Below are positions 8,814 through 18,600 of a stretch of DNA of 43,017 nt, one piece after another. The stretch is from Chlorobiota bacterium (GTDB taxonomy: Bacteria; Bacteroidota; Bacteroidia; Bacteroidales; Prolixibacteraceae). Under the pieces are notes generated by a model that did no database searches, had not been told where the DNA came from, and was given only the letters and a program-made list of their open reading frames with translations. Positions within the stretch are counted from its first letter, which is position 1. Every line of letters begins with the position of its first letter. The DNA lies in the NCBI GenBank assembly GCA_013152355.1, contig JAADGO010000012.1:1-43017 (forward strand), written 5' to 3'. Made by a program: the position numbers and the translations under genes.

Positions 8814-10142
8814 ATGGAGGTAATAATAATTAAAACGGCTCAGTTGCTGCTGAGTTTATCAATATTAGTGATTTTACACGAATTCGGGCATTTTTTGTTT
8901 GCCCGCCTTTTTAAAACCAGGGTAGAAAAGTTCTATTTGTTCTTTAATCCATGGTTTTCTTTATTCAAAGTAAAAAAAGGAGAGACAGAATACGGTATTG
9001 GGTGGCTGCCGCTTGGCGGATACGTGAAGATATCGGGGATGATTGACGAGTCGATGGACAAGGAGCAGATGAAGTTGCCTCCTCAGCCTTATGAATTCAG
9101 GGCAAAACCAGCCTGGCAAAGGTTATTAATCATGACCGGAGGAGTACTTATGAACTTCGTTTTTGCAATACTGATATACATTGGCGTGCTGTATGCATGG
9201 GGCGAAGAATACCTGCCCACCGAGAATGTCAAATATGGGATTGTTGTTGGCGAAACAGGTGAACAAATAGGGTTTCAAACCGGAGATAAAATTTTATCGG
9301 TTGACGGGAAGTATATTGATAACTTCTTTAAAATAATCCCAACGATTGTACTGGACAATGCCAAAACAGTCCAGGTTGAAAGGGGTGGAAAGAAAGTTGA
9401 TGTTGAAATCTCTAACGAAGATTTGGCACTGTTGTTAAAAAGCAAGAATGTTTTTGACCTCAGGAGGCCTTTTGACATTCAGGTTGGAAAATTAGTTGAA
9501 AACTCACCCGCACAAAAAGCCGGGCTTCAGGAAGGAGATGTATTTGTCTCTGTAGATGGACTGAAATTTGATTTTTATGATGAGTTCACAAACTACCTTG
9601 AGGCTAATAAAGATAATAATATTCAGATTGAATGCCTTCGTGATGGAGTAAAAAAATCAATCCCGGTAGTTGTTGGCAAAAACGGGAAAATCGGATTTTA
9701 CCCTGCGTTTAACAAAAGTGCAATTTTTAAAACCAAAACCATAAAATACGGATTCTTAGGATCGTTCCCGGCAGGTATGAACCGAGGGGTGCAAACCACC
9801 AAAGACTACCTGAAGCAGTTTAAACTCTTTTTTAAACCCGAAACCAAGGCATACGAGTCGTTGGGAGGGTTTATTACCATAGGTAATATTTTCCCGGGAG
9901 TTTGGAACTGGCAGGCATTTTGGAACATGACCGCTTTTATTTCAATTATATTGGCGATAATGAACCTGTTGCCAATACCGGCACTCGATGGGGGGCATGT
10001 CATGTTTACCCTTTACGAAATGGTATCGGGCAGGAAACCTAACGAAAAATTCCTTGAATATGCCCAGATAACCGGGATGGTTATACTGTTGGCACTGGTA
10101 CTTTATGCTAATGCTAATGATATTATTAAACTGTTTAATTAA
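8814..10142 (+). CDS. rseP: Site-2 protease RseP (RIP metalloprotease)
   Basis: This 442-residue integral membrane zinc protease cuts transmembrane segments, for example of anti-sigma factors and remnant signal peptides. The first membrane span carries the zinc motif HEFGH (residues 22-26). A second membrane span follows near residue 100 after GGYVKISGM. Two PDZ-like regions follow (around 150-205 and 220-290, the second with SPAQKAGLQEGD). The third metal ligand sits in NLLPIPALDGGHV (about 386-398), followed by a last membrane span. All catalytic parts are intact. The order dxr-rseP suggests one transcript. Confidence 0.96.
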   Translation: MEVIIIKTAQLLLSLSILVILHEFGHFLFARLFKTRVEKFYLFFNPWFSLFKVKKGETEYGIGWLPLGGYVKISGMIDESMDKEQMKLPPQPYEFRAKPAWQRLLIMTGGVLMNFVFAILIYIGVLYAWGEEYLPTENVKYGIVVGETGEQIGFQTGDKILSVDGKYIDNFFKIIPTIVLDNAKTVQVERGGKKVDVEISNEDLALLLKSKNVFDLRRPFDIQVGKLVENSPAQKAGLQEGDVFVSVDGLKFDFYDEFTNYLEANKDNNIQIECLRDGVKKSIPVVVGKNGKIGFYPAFNKSAIFKTKTIKYGFLGSFPAGMNRGVQTTKDYLKQFKLFFKPETKAYESLGGFITIGNIFPGVWNWQAFWNMTAFISIILAIMNLLPIPALDGGHVMFTLYEMVSGRKPNEKFLEYAQITGMVILLALVLYANANDIIKLFN

Positions 10143-10160
10143 ATTTAGTTAAAAAATTCC

Positions 10161-10168
10161 TATTTTTG
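10161..10168 (+). promoter_or_regulatory. -7 element of tatA promoter
   Basis: TATTTTTG is an exact TAnnTTTG match 26 bases before the tatA start codon. A TTG at -33 is not obvious. Confidence 0.5.
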
Positions 10169-10193
10169 CATAGACCAATTTAAACTAAGAAAC

Positions 10194-10400
10194 ATGAATT
10201 TATTTGTAATAGCAGGATTTATTGGACCTCAGGAAATAGTAATCATTTTAATCATTGTACTTATATTCTTTGGCGGGCGTAAGATACCTGAGCTAATGAA
10301 AGGATTGGGTAAAGGGATTAAAGAATTCAAAAATGCCACTAAGGAAGAAGAAGAACCGGCTGATAGTCCGCAAAAAAAATCGGATAAAATTGAAAGTTAG
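10194..10400 (+). CDS. tatA: Sec-independent translocase subunit TatA
   Basis: This small 68-residue protein has the TatA/E layout: a short periplasmic N-terminus, one membrane helix (about residues 13-29), the hinge FFGG, the amphipathic helix [20 protein letters not shown], and a charged, disordered tail. TatA forms the protein-conducting element for folded, twin-arginine-signalled proteins. TatB is possible, but the short length and lack of an extended tail favour TatA. No tatC is in the window. It has its own promoter and is closed by a terminator. Confidence 0.93.
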   Translation: MNLFVIAGFIGPQEIVIILIIVLIFFGGRKIPELMKGLGKGIKEFKNATKEEEEPADSPQKKSDKIES

Positions 10401-10421
10401 TTTATAGGGACTTAAATTATT

Positions 10422-10471
10422 ATCCCACGTTTATCTTTTTTCTACAGGGCAGGTAAAGGTGGGATTTTTTT
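10422..10471 (+). terminator. Terminator after tatA
   Basis: ATCCCAC and GTGGGAT form a 7-bp stem around a long loop of about 30 bases, followed by seven T. The long loop is atypical, but the T run and position after tatA fit. Confidence 0.6.
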
Positions 10472-10543
10472 ATGCCTGCTTTAATTTGGTAAGATTTTTG
10501 TTGAAAAATAGATCATTCATTAATTCCTTAAAATTAAACAGTT

Positions 10544-11581
10544 ATGAAAAAGTTCCTCTTTAAAGCCGTTATTTTAATTAGCTATAGCTTATTCATTATT
10601 TCATGCACCAACCCTTCGGGGCAGGTTATGAAGAAGAGTGCTACCGGGAAACCCGGCGAGATGATTGTTGTAATTTCAAAGGAATCGTGGGAATCTTCAC
10701 CGGGCAATCTGATCAGGGAAACACTTGGGCAGCCACAATCGGCATTACCTCAGGAAGAGCCTTTATTTAACCTGATTAATGTCCCTCACGAAGCATTCAA
10801 AGATATTTTTAAAAGCACCGGCAATATTGTCATAACAAAAATCTCACCCACTGCCGAAGAGACAGGCATTACTTTTAAAAACGATGTGTGGGCACGCCCA
10901 CAGGCTACGGTAAAAATATCAGCTGCAAGCAGTGAAGATTTTGAAAATCTGTTTAAGGAAAATGCCGATAAGATCCTTGCTTATTTTTTGCATGCAGAAA
11001 AAAAACGTTTAATGGATTCATATAAAAAGATTCCTGAAAAAACCGTTTTAAATACATTGCAGAAACACGGCATTTCCCTGTATGTCAAGCCGGGTTTTAT
11101 AATTGCTGAGGAGAAGGACGACTTTTTCTGGTTCCGTTACGAAACCCCGGAAATTTCCCAGGGGATATTTGTTTATTGGTTCGACTATTCCTCCGGCAGT
11201 ACATTTACCTCTGACTTCCTGGTGGCTAAACGCGACTCTCTTTTGAAAAAATATGTACCAGGCCCTCTCGAAGGTGGTTTTATGACAACTGAAAAAAGTG
11301 TTGACCAGGTTTTTAATATCTTTGAACATAATGGCAATTATGCTGCCGAAATGCGCGGGCTCTGGAAGGTTGAAAATGATTTTATGGGAGGCCCCTACAT
11401 ACTGCTTGCAGAACTTGACGCCTCCAGCCAGAGGGTTGTTGTGGCAGATGGCTATGTTTATGCTCCAAGTAAGAAGAAACGCAACCTCCTACGCGAGGTT
11501 GAAGCGATGATTTATTCGCTGAAATTCAAAGATCAAAAGAAAAACGACAAGATAAACAGCCAGGTGAAAATGGGGAATTAA
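10544..11581 (+). CDS. DUF4837 family lipoprotein
   Basis: The 345-residue product starts with a lipoprotein signal (hydrophobic 8-20, lipobox ending IISC near residue 21), so it should be lipidated and envelope-bound. The sequence KPGEMIVVISKESWE, then LPQEEPLFNL and ARPQATVKISA, and the late WKVENDFMGGPY are the pattern I recognise as DUF4837, a family confined to Bacteroidota and without a known function. A short basic tail (KDQKKNDKINSQ) follows the conserved part. It is monocistronic, between a terminator and a perfect palindrome. Confidence 0.85.
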   Translation: MKKFLFKAVILISYSLFIISCTNPSGQVMKKSATGKPGEMIVVISKESWESSPGNLIRETLGQPQSALPQEEPLFNLINVPHEAFKDIFKSTGNIVITKISPTAEETGITFKNDVWARPQATVKISAASSEDFENLFKENADKILAYFLHAEKKRLMDSYKKIPEKTVLNTLQKHGISLYVKPGFIIAEEKDDFFWFRYETPEISQGIFVYWFDYSSGSTFTSDFLVAKRDSLLKKYVPGPLEGGFMTTEKSVDQVFNIFEHNGNYAAEMRGLWKVENDFMGGPYILLAELDASSQRVVVADGYVYAPSKKKRNLLREVEAMIYSLKFKDQKKNDKINSQVKMGN

Positions 11582-11584
11582 CTT

Positions 11585-11623
11585 AATATTCAGCGGGCGA
11601 CTCGGAGTCGCCCGCTGAATATT
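11585..11623. repeat. Perfect 39-bp palindrome (18-bp stem, 3-base centre)
   Basis: AATATTCAGCGGGCGACT, the centre CGG, and the exact reverse complement AGTCGCCCGCTGAATATT. It begins 3 bases after the DUF4837 stop codon, between convergent genes. The GC-rich core contrasts with the AT-rich surroundings. It has no following T run. It may act as a bidirectional terminator or mRNA end-protecting hairpin, or be a dispersed palindromic repeat. Confidence 0.9.
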
Positions 11624-11682
11624 ACTCCAAAATTTCTTACACCAGTATATAGTTTACCCCGATATTCCTATCGAAAATCCTA

Positions 11683-11702
11683 TTTAACTTTAAACAACTT
11701 CA
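11683..11702 (+). repeat. GTTTAAA-family intergenic repeat, copy 1
   Basis: The 20-base sequence TTTAACTTTAAACAACTTCA is identical to the sequences at 30275 and 36926, in the same orientation. Similarity to the 30275 copy extends about 20 bases to the left (CCTAT, CG, AATCC). It overlaps the stop codon of the small lipoprotein gene on the minus strand. Confidence 0.75.
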
Positions 11703-12059
11703 GTATTTGTAGATTAAATAATCTTCAGATAAAGAATTATAAAAGTCCTGGTTAGTAATTACAATATTATTACCTGAACAATCATATGTATTATACACTG
11801 ATGATGTCAATCCAAAATTTATGATTACAATATACTCTCCCTCAAATTCCTTGATCCACACACTCTCGACAAAATTTATGTTTGAAGGATCTTTCCCGTC
11901 TCTTATTTTTGAGTTCAGCCATCCCAGTTGATTTAACGGATCCTCTTTCCCACAGGCATTAAAGTCGTTTAAAGGTTTAATGTAGGTATCGTTTTCCTTT
12001 TTACACGACAGTGTAAAAAAGATGATTAATAATAGAGGAAATAATACTTTTGGTTTCAT
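11700..12059 (-). CDS. Small hypothetical lipoprotein
   Basis: This 119-residue protein has a typical lipoprotein start: MKPK, a hydrophobic stretch LLLIIFFT and the lipobox LSC followed by KKEND, so it should be lipidated at about residue 19. The mature part begins NACGKEDPLNQLGWLNSKI and ends with a Tyr-rich stretch. This pattern (C-G-x-x-DPL-x-x-LxWL) recurs in short Bacteroidota lipoproteins of unknown role. I cannot assign a function. It is monocistronic and convergent with the DUF4837 gene, and its stop codon lies inside an intergenic repeat. Confidence 0.75.
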   Translation of the reverse strand: MKPKVLFPLLLIIFFTLSCKKENDTYIKPLNDFNACGKEDPLNQLGWLNSKIRDGKDPSNINFVESVWIKEFEGEYIVIINFGLTSSVYNTYDCSGNNIVITNQDFYNSLSEDYLIYKY

Positions 12060-12421
12060 TTTTTTTGTTTGTATAACTAACTGTTCAGGTAAATAGATGA
12101 CATAAAGTTACAAAAGGTTGCGTGAAGTATTTTATATTATGCGACATTTCGTAGTTCTGTATGATAAGTAATCTATGGGGTTTTTAGGGGCAACTTTCAT
12201 GCTGAGTGGTGCAGGACAATGTATCCCTGTGGTATTGCATTAATATTCAGGCAAGAGCCCTGTAAAGGTGATGGCCGGCCGGCAAACAAATTGCTAATCC
12301 CAAACATAAGCATATCAAACATTGCCTCTTCAATTGTGTTAACTTCTAACAGACCGTTTAAAATTTGTTATTTTAGCGTTTTAGAAAAAATAATGATGCA
12401 ATTAATCACAAACCAGCAAAT
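12060..12421. other. Intergenic region upstream of leucyl aminopeptidase
   Basis: In this 362-base spacer I see no convincing gene. A 68-codon ORF at 12219-12425 has no family-like sequence. The region holds a GC-rich palindrome (GCCGGCCGGC, near 12277) and an AGACCGTTTAAA repeat at 12351-12362. The best -7-like sequence for the downstream gene is TATTTTAG near 12369 (one mismatch). Confidence 0.5.
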
Positions 12422-13846
12422 ATGAATACCATTATATCAAAAATTCCAGAAGTCAAAAAAGGAATCTCTACTGCATCAATCTTTGAAAAAACAGGGCAGC
12501 TTGCTTCAATTAACCTGGATGAACAGGAAAGGAAGTACCTGGATAAGAAGATTGATAAAGAGAAAACCAATGTGACGATATTCCGTTACCCGCACTTACT
12601 GCAATTTGTTAAAATTGAAGAAGAAAAGCCACTCCCTTCTCAGATGGAATCAATACGGAAAGCAGGGGCAACATTATTAACACTGCTTAAAGAGGATAAT
12701 GTTGAAGAAATACAGGTTGTGGGGCTGGCAAATGCAGGTTTCACAATTGCTTTTACCGAAGGGTTATTATTGGCGGGCTACAGTTTCTCGAAATACAAAA
12801 AAGAAAAAGACGAGTACTCTCTCAAAAGAATTTTTATTGTTGACAGCCATGTCTCAGAAAAAGAGATAGAAAACTTAAAGGCGGTAACAGATGCGGTGTT
12901 TATTGCGCGCGACCTGGTTAATGAGCCGCTTTCAACATTAACAGCTGCTAAATTGGCAGAAGAGGTCAGCCGGCTGGGCGAAGAGGCAGGGTTCAGTGTT
13001 GAGGTTTTCCAACATCAAAAGATCAAATCGTTAAAAATGGGTGGATTATTGGCAGTCAACAAAGGCAGCATCGACCCGCCTACCTTTTCCATCCTGGAAT
13101 GGAAACCTGAAAATGCCCGCAATAAAAAACCTGTAGTTTTAGTGGGCAAAGGAATTGTTTTCGATACCGGGGGGTTAAGCCTGAAGCCCACCCCGAATTC
13201 AATGGATTATATGAAATCAGATATGGGCGGGGCTGCATCCGTTATTGCCACAATTTATGCACTGGCAAAATCAAATGCCCCGGTTTATGTAGTTGGGCTC
13301 ATCCCGGCAACCGATAACCGCCCCGATGGGAATGCATACGCCCCGGGCGATATTATTACCATGTTCGACAAAACTACGGTGGAAATAAAAAACACCGATG
13401 CCGAAGGCAGGCTCATCCTTGCCGATGCGCTGAGCTATGCCGGTAAATTTAGCCCGGAATTGGTAATTGATTTGGCCACATTGACCGGGGCAGCGGCGAT
13501 GATTGCCGGGAAAGCTGCAATAATTGGTATGGGGAACAGCCCTGGTAATATAGAAAAGCTAAAACAATCAGGTAATGATGTACACGAAAGGATAATTGAG
13601 TTACCCTTGTGGGACGACTTTGCCGAACCTTTAAAATCGCCCGTTGCTGATTTAAATAACCTGGGTACACGCGAGGGGCAGGCAGCAATTGCAGGTAAAT
13701 TCCTCGAACATTTTACCGATTACCCCTGGGTACACCTGGATATTGCCGGGACAGCATTCCTTTTTGAAAACGATGGATACCGGTTGAAAGGGGGGACAGG
13801 AAGTGGCACACGGTTGCTTTTCCACCTATTAAATAATTTATTTTGA
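12422..13846 (+). CDS. pepA: Leucyl aminopeptidase (M17 family)
   Basis: This 474-residue cytosolic two-metal aminopeptidase removes N-terminal residues from peptides. The catalytic C-terminal domain shows the M17 signature: GKGIVFDTGG with metal ligand D, MKSDMGGA with metal ligand D, and NTDAEGRL with the last D and E ligands. The conserved Arg in EGRL and Lys in GKGI complete the site. The N-terminal half (about 1-160) is the usual poorly conserved alpha/beta domain. The C-terminus (WVHLDIAGTAFL, GTGSGTRLL) is intact. It is monocistronic. It may act with the periplasmic S46 peptidase in peptide breakdown, but the two are not in one operon. Confidence 0.95.
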   Translation: MNTIISKIPEVKKGISTASIFEKTGQLASINLDEQERKYLDKKIDKEKTNVTIFRYPHLLQFVKIEEEKPLPSQMESIRKAGATLLTLLKEDNVEEIQVVGLANAGFTIAFTEGLLLAGYSFSKYKKEKDEYSLKRIFIVDSHVSEKEIENLKAVTDAVFIARDLVNEPLSTLTAAKLAEEVSRLGEEAGFSVEVFQHQKIKSLKMGGLLAVNKGSIDPPTFSILEWKPENARNKKPVVLVGKGIVFDTGGLSLKPTPNSMDYMKSDMGGAASVIATIYALAKSNAPVYVVGLIPATDNRPDGNAYAPGDIITMFDKTTVEIKNTDAEGRLILADALSYAGKFSPELVIDLATLTGAAAMIAGKAAIIGMGNSPGNIEKLKQSGNDVHERIIELPLWDDFAEPLKSPVADLNNLGTREGQAAIAGKFLEHFTDYPWVHLDIAGTAFLFENDGYRLKGGTGSGTRLLFHLLNNLF

Positions 13847-13927
13847 ATACGAGGCCGTTTTAAACAGCCTTTAAAAATGAGGTGCTGATTTTCGTAATAC
13901 CGATTTCCTTCAGTATAAATAAAAACG

Positions 13928-13935
13928 TAACTTTG
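13928..13935 (+). promoter_or_regulatory. -7 element of pdxA-ruvA-sprA promoter
   Basis: TAACTTTG is an exact TAnnTTTG match 46 bases before the pdxA start codon. It is the only good candidate between pepA and pdxA, and probably serves all three following genes. Confidence 0.45.
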
Positions 13936-13980
13936 CACCCTTTGGATTGGAGGAGTCTTTAAATCAATATTCCTGAAAAA

Positions 13981-15084
13981 ATGAGAAACACAGATAAAAT
14001 AAAAGTTGGGATTTCACATGGCGATATAAACGGGATCAGTTATGAAGTTATTATGAAAACACTTCTTGATAACCGGATACTTGACCTGTGCACACCCATT
14101 GTATACGGTTCGCCCAAAGTAGCAGCTTACCACAGAAAAGCATTAAATATCAACAACCTGAGTTTTAACCATATCCGTAATGCGAACGAAGCTATTGGCA
14201 AAAAAGCAAACATAATCAATTGCATAAGCGATGATGTACGTGTTGAGTTAGGAAAATCGACCCCTGCTGCCGGAGAATCGTCTTTCAACGCTTTAGACCG
14301 TGCAGTTAACGACCTTATGAATGATGAAATAGATGTATTGGTAACCGCGCCAATAAATAAGGACAACATTCAAAGCGAAAAGTTTTCCTTTCCGGGGCAT
14401 ACCGAATACCTCACCCAGAAGTTTAAGGTAAACGATTATGTAATGCTCATGGTTAGCGAACAGATAAAAGTAGGTGTCGCCACAGGGCATATACCGCTTT
14501 CCGAGGTTTCCAAAAATATCTCAAAAGAACTAATCCTGTCGAAACTACGGATAATCGCCCAATCGCTCAAACAGGATTTTAGCTTAACCAACCCGCGGAT
14601 TGCTGTATTGGGGCTTAATCCCCATGCCGGCGACAATGGACTTTTAGGGAACGAGGAGCAAACCATAATTATACCGGCTATTAATGCAGCAAAAGATGAG
14701 GGGATTGTTGTATTAGGACCCTACCCGGCTGACGGTTTTTTCGGGTCGAACGACTATACGAGGTTTGATGCAGTCCTTGCCATGTACCACGACCAGGGGT
14801 TGATTCCTTTTAAACTGGCATCTTTCGAACATGGCGTGAATTTTACGGCAGGATTACCCATAATCAGGACATCGCCAGCCCACGGTACGGCATACAGCCT
14901 GGCAGGCGAAGACAAAGCATCTCCGGTTTCATTCAGGCAGGCTCTTTATCTAGCTATCGACATTTTTAAAAACAGGCAGATTTACAAAGAGATATCAAAA
15001 GACCCATTGAAAAAATATGAAATTAATCCTTCGCAGGTCGATGAAAGCATTGACATTGAAGCGGAAGAGGATGAAACATTATAA
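13981..15084 (+). CDS. pdxA: 4-hydroxythreonine-4-phosphate dehydrogenase
   Basis: PdxA oxidises 4-phosphohydroxy-L-threonine in the DXP-independent-start branch of pyridoxal phosphate synthesis. The 367 residues include the N-terminal GISHGDINGISYEV, TAPINK, and three metal-ligand His residues in FPGHTEYL, LNPHAGD and MYHDQGL, plus TSPAHGTA. The protein is longer than the usual roughly 330 residues because of a C-terminal acidic tail (DIEAEEDE). PLP is the cofactor of TrpB and the aminotransferase encoded nearby, but there is no operon link. The stop codon is 11 bases before ruvA. Confidence 0.96.
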   Translation: MRNTDKIKVGISHGDINGISYEVIMKTLLDNRILDLCTPIVYGSPKVAAYHRKALNINNLSFNHIRNANEAIGKKANIINCISDDVRVELGKSTPAAGESSFNALDRAVNDLMNDEIDVLVTAPINKDNIQSEKFSFPGHTEYLTQKFKVNDYVMLMVSEQIKVGVATGHIPLSEVSKNISKELILSKLRIIAQSLKQDFSLTNPRIAVLGLNPHAGDNGLLGNEEQTIIIPAINAAKDEGIVVLGPYPADGFFGSNDYTRFDAVLAMYHDQGLIPFKLASFEHGVNFTAGLPIIRTSPAHGTAYSLAGEDKASPVSFRQALYLAIDIFKNRQIYKEISKDPLKKYEINPSQVDESIDIEAEEDETL

Positions 15085-15095
15085 ACCAGTCCACA

Positions 15096-15677
15096 ATGTA
15101 TGAATTCATAAAAGGGGGAATTGTTGAGATAAATCCGGCATATATTGTGATAGAAGCCGGGGGAATTGGTTATTCGATCAAGATCTCATTGAATACCTAT
15201 ACAAATCTGGGTAAACAGGAAAAAGCAAAGATACTGGTACACCAAATTGTACGGGAAGATGCCCACCTTTTATTCGGGTTTTACGATGAGTTGGAACGTG
15301 AACTATTCAGAAGCCTGATATCGGTTAACGGAGTCGGTGCCAATACGGCAATAATGATGTTATCATCGTTAAGCCCTGATGAAATAGTTACGGCTATATC
15401 AACGGATAATGTTAATGTTTTGAAAAGTATTAAAGGAATTGGAGCAAAAACGTCTCAAAGGATTATTATCGACCTTAAAGATAAGCTTGGAAAAATAAGG
15501 GAAACGGGGCAAATTTTGTCAACGGCAAACAATACAATACGGAATGAATCGTTATCTGCATTAGTTATGCTTGGGTTCACAAAGAAAGATGCAGAAAAAG
15601 CTGTTGATAAAATTCTGCAGGAGTTTCCTGAGATGGCTGTCGAGAATGTTATAAAGCAAGCGTTAAAAAGGTTATAA
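15096..15677 (+). CDS. ruvA: Holliday junction DNA helicase subunit RuvA
   Basis: RuvA binds four-way DNA junctions and loads the RuvB motor during recombination repair. The 193-residue protein has the N-terminal OB fold (MYEFIKGGIVEINPAYIVIEAGGIGY), two helix-hairpin-helix motifs (VNGVGANTAIMMLS and IKGIGAKTSQRII), and the C-terminal RuvB-contact domain (ALVMLGFTKKDAEKAVDKI). The ruvA-sprA adjacency is a conserved arrangement in Bacteroidota. Only 6 bases separate it from the sprA ATG, so the two are very likely cotranscribed. Confidence 0.97.
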   Translation: MYEFIKGGIVEINPAYIVIEAGGIGYSIKISLNTYTNLGKQEKAKILVHQIVREDAHLLFGFYDELERELFRSLISVNGVGANTAIMMLSSLSPDEIVTAISTDNVNVLKSIKGIGAKTSQRIIIDLKDKLGKIRETGQILSTANNTIRNESLSALVMLGFTKKDAEKAVDKILQEFPEMAVENVIKQALKRL

Positions 15678-15683
15678 ATATTG

Positions 15684-18600
15684 ATGAGATTGAGACGTAT
15701 TGAAAAAAAAATACTTTTCCTTAACTTTATTATTATATTTCTCCTTGCCTGGGCTTATCCTTCTGTGGCTTTAGATTATATGGCAGAATACCCTGCACCG
15801 CAGCCACAAGATACTACTGAAATTGAAGAACCCGGCCAATTACCGTTCCCGTTTAAAGATGAGCCTGCTTTCTCAATCCCCAGAGAAGAGAAAGATAGTT
15901 CATATTTATTCCTGCACAAACCTTCAAATATTAAATATGACATTGAATATGACCCTGTTACCGGGGAATATATATTTTACCAAAAAATAGGGAAACTCAA
16001 TTACCGGCTGCCCAAAACCATGTCGCTCCAGGATTATATTGATTATGATTTTAATAAATCGATACAGGATTACTGGAGGCAGCGGTCCAATCTTCAGGAT
16101 ATGGAACACCAGGGGTCACTGATCCCAAAATTAACAGTTGGCGGCGAAGCTTTCAACAGGATATTTGGCGGGAACACGGTAAATATCAACCCGCAGGGGT
16201 ATGTAGAGGTAATCTTTGGATACCAGGTAAATACAACCGAGAACCCTGCAATACCCGAAAAATTGCGTAAAGTACCGACATTCGATTTTGATGAAAAAAT
16301 TCAAATGAACGTAACGGGGCAAATTGGCGAGAAAATGAAAATGCGGGTGAATTATAATACCGAGGCTACCTTCGACTACGAAAATAAAATGAACCTGGAA
16401 TATACAGGCGATGAAGATGAAATTATCAAACGTATAGAAGCAGGTAATGTTTCATTGCCCTTAAACGGCTCCTTGATTACCGGGGCCTCAAACCTTTTTG
16501 GTATTAAAGCTGAAATGCAATTTGGGAAATTAACCCTGACCACACTATTCTCTCAAAACAAAGGAGAAACACAAGTAGTTGAAACACAAGGAGGAGCGCA
16601 GGTATCTAATTTTGAGATCAATGTGGCTGATTACGATGCTAACAGGCACTTTTTCCTGGCTCAGTATTTTAAGAATCAATACAATAAGGCATTACAAGAT
16701 TTACCCGTTATAAGGACGAACATCACTATTAATAAAATTGAAGTCTGGGTGACCAATAAATCCAGCAATTTCGATGATGCCAGGAATTTAATAGCTTTTC
16801 AGGACCTGGGGGAGCACAACCCTGATATTTATAATAATGTCAGTACTTTCCAGGAAAATACCGGATTGCCTTACCCCGAAAACGTTTACCCCTTTAATGG
16901 CGCCAATGGTTTGTATAAAGAGATGTCGACTACTTACAGCGCTATTCGCGAAGCAGAAAATATTACTTCAACCATGGCTGTTTTTGGGACACAGTTTGTA
17001 GGGGGGCGTGATTTTGAGAAGGTGGAACAGGCCCGAAAGCTTTCTTCTTCAGAATACACCGTCAATAAACAGCTTGGATACATTTCGTTAAATTCGGCAC
17101 TAAATGCCGATGAAGTGTTAGCAGTGGCTTTTAATTATACGGCAAACGGAGTAACTTACCAGGTAGGTGAGTTCTCGACTGATGGTGTTGATGCACCACA
17201 AACATTAATCATGAAATTGCTGAAGGGAACCAACCTGACCCCCTCTTTACCAACCTGGGGATTGATGATGAAAAATGTTTATAGCCTGAATGCATACCAG
17301 CTTTCGAAAGAGGATTTTGTTTTAAACGTGTTGTACCTGAACGATTCAACAGGGACATACATCAACTATATACCACAAGGGAGGATTAACGGGCACATCC
17401 TTTTGCAGGTGATGAACCTGGATAACCTGAATACCCAAATGGACCCGTATAGAGACGGGCTTTACGATTATATAGAAGGAATAACAGTAAACTCGCAAAA
17501 CGGGCGGATTATTTTCCCGGTACTGGAGCCTTTTGGCAAGCACCTTGCCGATTCGATTAAGGACCCGGCATTAATCGAGAAATATACATTCCAGTCGTTA
17601 TACGATTCGACTAAAACTTTTGCATTGCAGGATGCCGAACATAATAAGTTCAGGCTAAAGGGGAGTTACAAAGGAGCCTCAAGTTCCGATATATCACTGA
17701 ATGCTATCAATGTTGCGAGGGGGTCGGTAAAAGTATCGGCCGGAGGTATTGTGCTACAGGAGAATGTTGATTATACGGTTGACTATGCTTTAGGGCGTGT
17801 TAGGATTATCAATCCGGGATACCAGGATGCGCAACTTCAAATATCAACAGAAAGCGAAGATTTGTTTACCATGCAGCGGAAAACCCTCATGGGAGCCCAT
17901 GCCAACTATGCTTTTTCCGATAATTTCAACCTGGGTGCAACCGTTTTACACATGCAGGAAAGGCCGCTTACACAAAAAGTCGATTATGGGCAAGACCCGA
18001 TTTCAAATACCATGCTGGGACTGGAGACACGGTATAATACACAAAGCCAGTTCCTCACTAAGCTTATTGACCGGCTGCCTTTTATTAATACAAAAACCCC
18101 GTCATCGATCAATTTCGAGGCCGAATTTGCACAGTTAATCCCGGGCCACTCAAAAATAATTAATAAAAACGGCACCGTTTATATCGATGATTTTGAAGCA
18201 ACAAAAACAGCCATCAGCTTAAAAACAAGGCAGTCGTGGGTAATGGCCAGCACACCGCAGCTACAGAGGCAATTCAAAGAAGCTAATTTAAACAATTCTT
18301 TAGAATATAATTATAACAGGGCAAAACTGGCCTGGTACTTTATCGACCCGCTCTTTTTAAGGGGGAATTCATACACCCCCAACCATATAAAAACTGACGT
18401 CAACCAGCTATCAAATCATTATGTACGTGAGGTTTTCGAAGCTGAAATTTACCCGGCAAAAGAGACTATAGCCGGGCAACCTACCAATATTGGGGTGTTC
18501 GACCTGGCTTATTACCCCAATGAACGTGGCCCGTACAATTTCGACACAAAACCATCTACCTTCTCGGCAGGGATCAATCCCGATGGCTCATTGCGCAACC

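Noticed and set aside
12219-12425. 68-residue ORF before the leucyl aminopeptidase gene
   Set aside because: No signal, no family-like pattern, overlaps the pepA start by 4 bases and runs through an intergenic repeat; it looks like a chance open frame.
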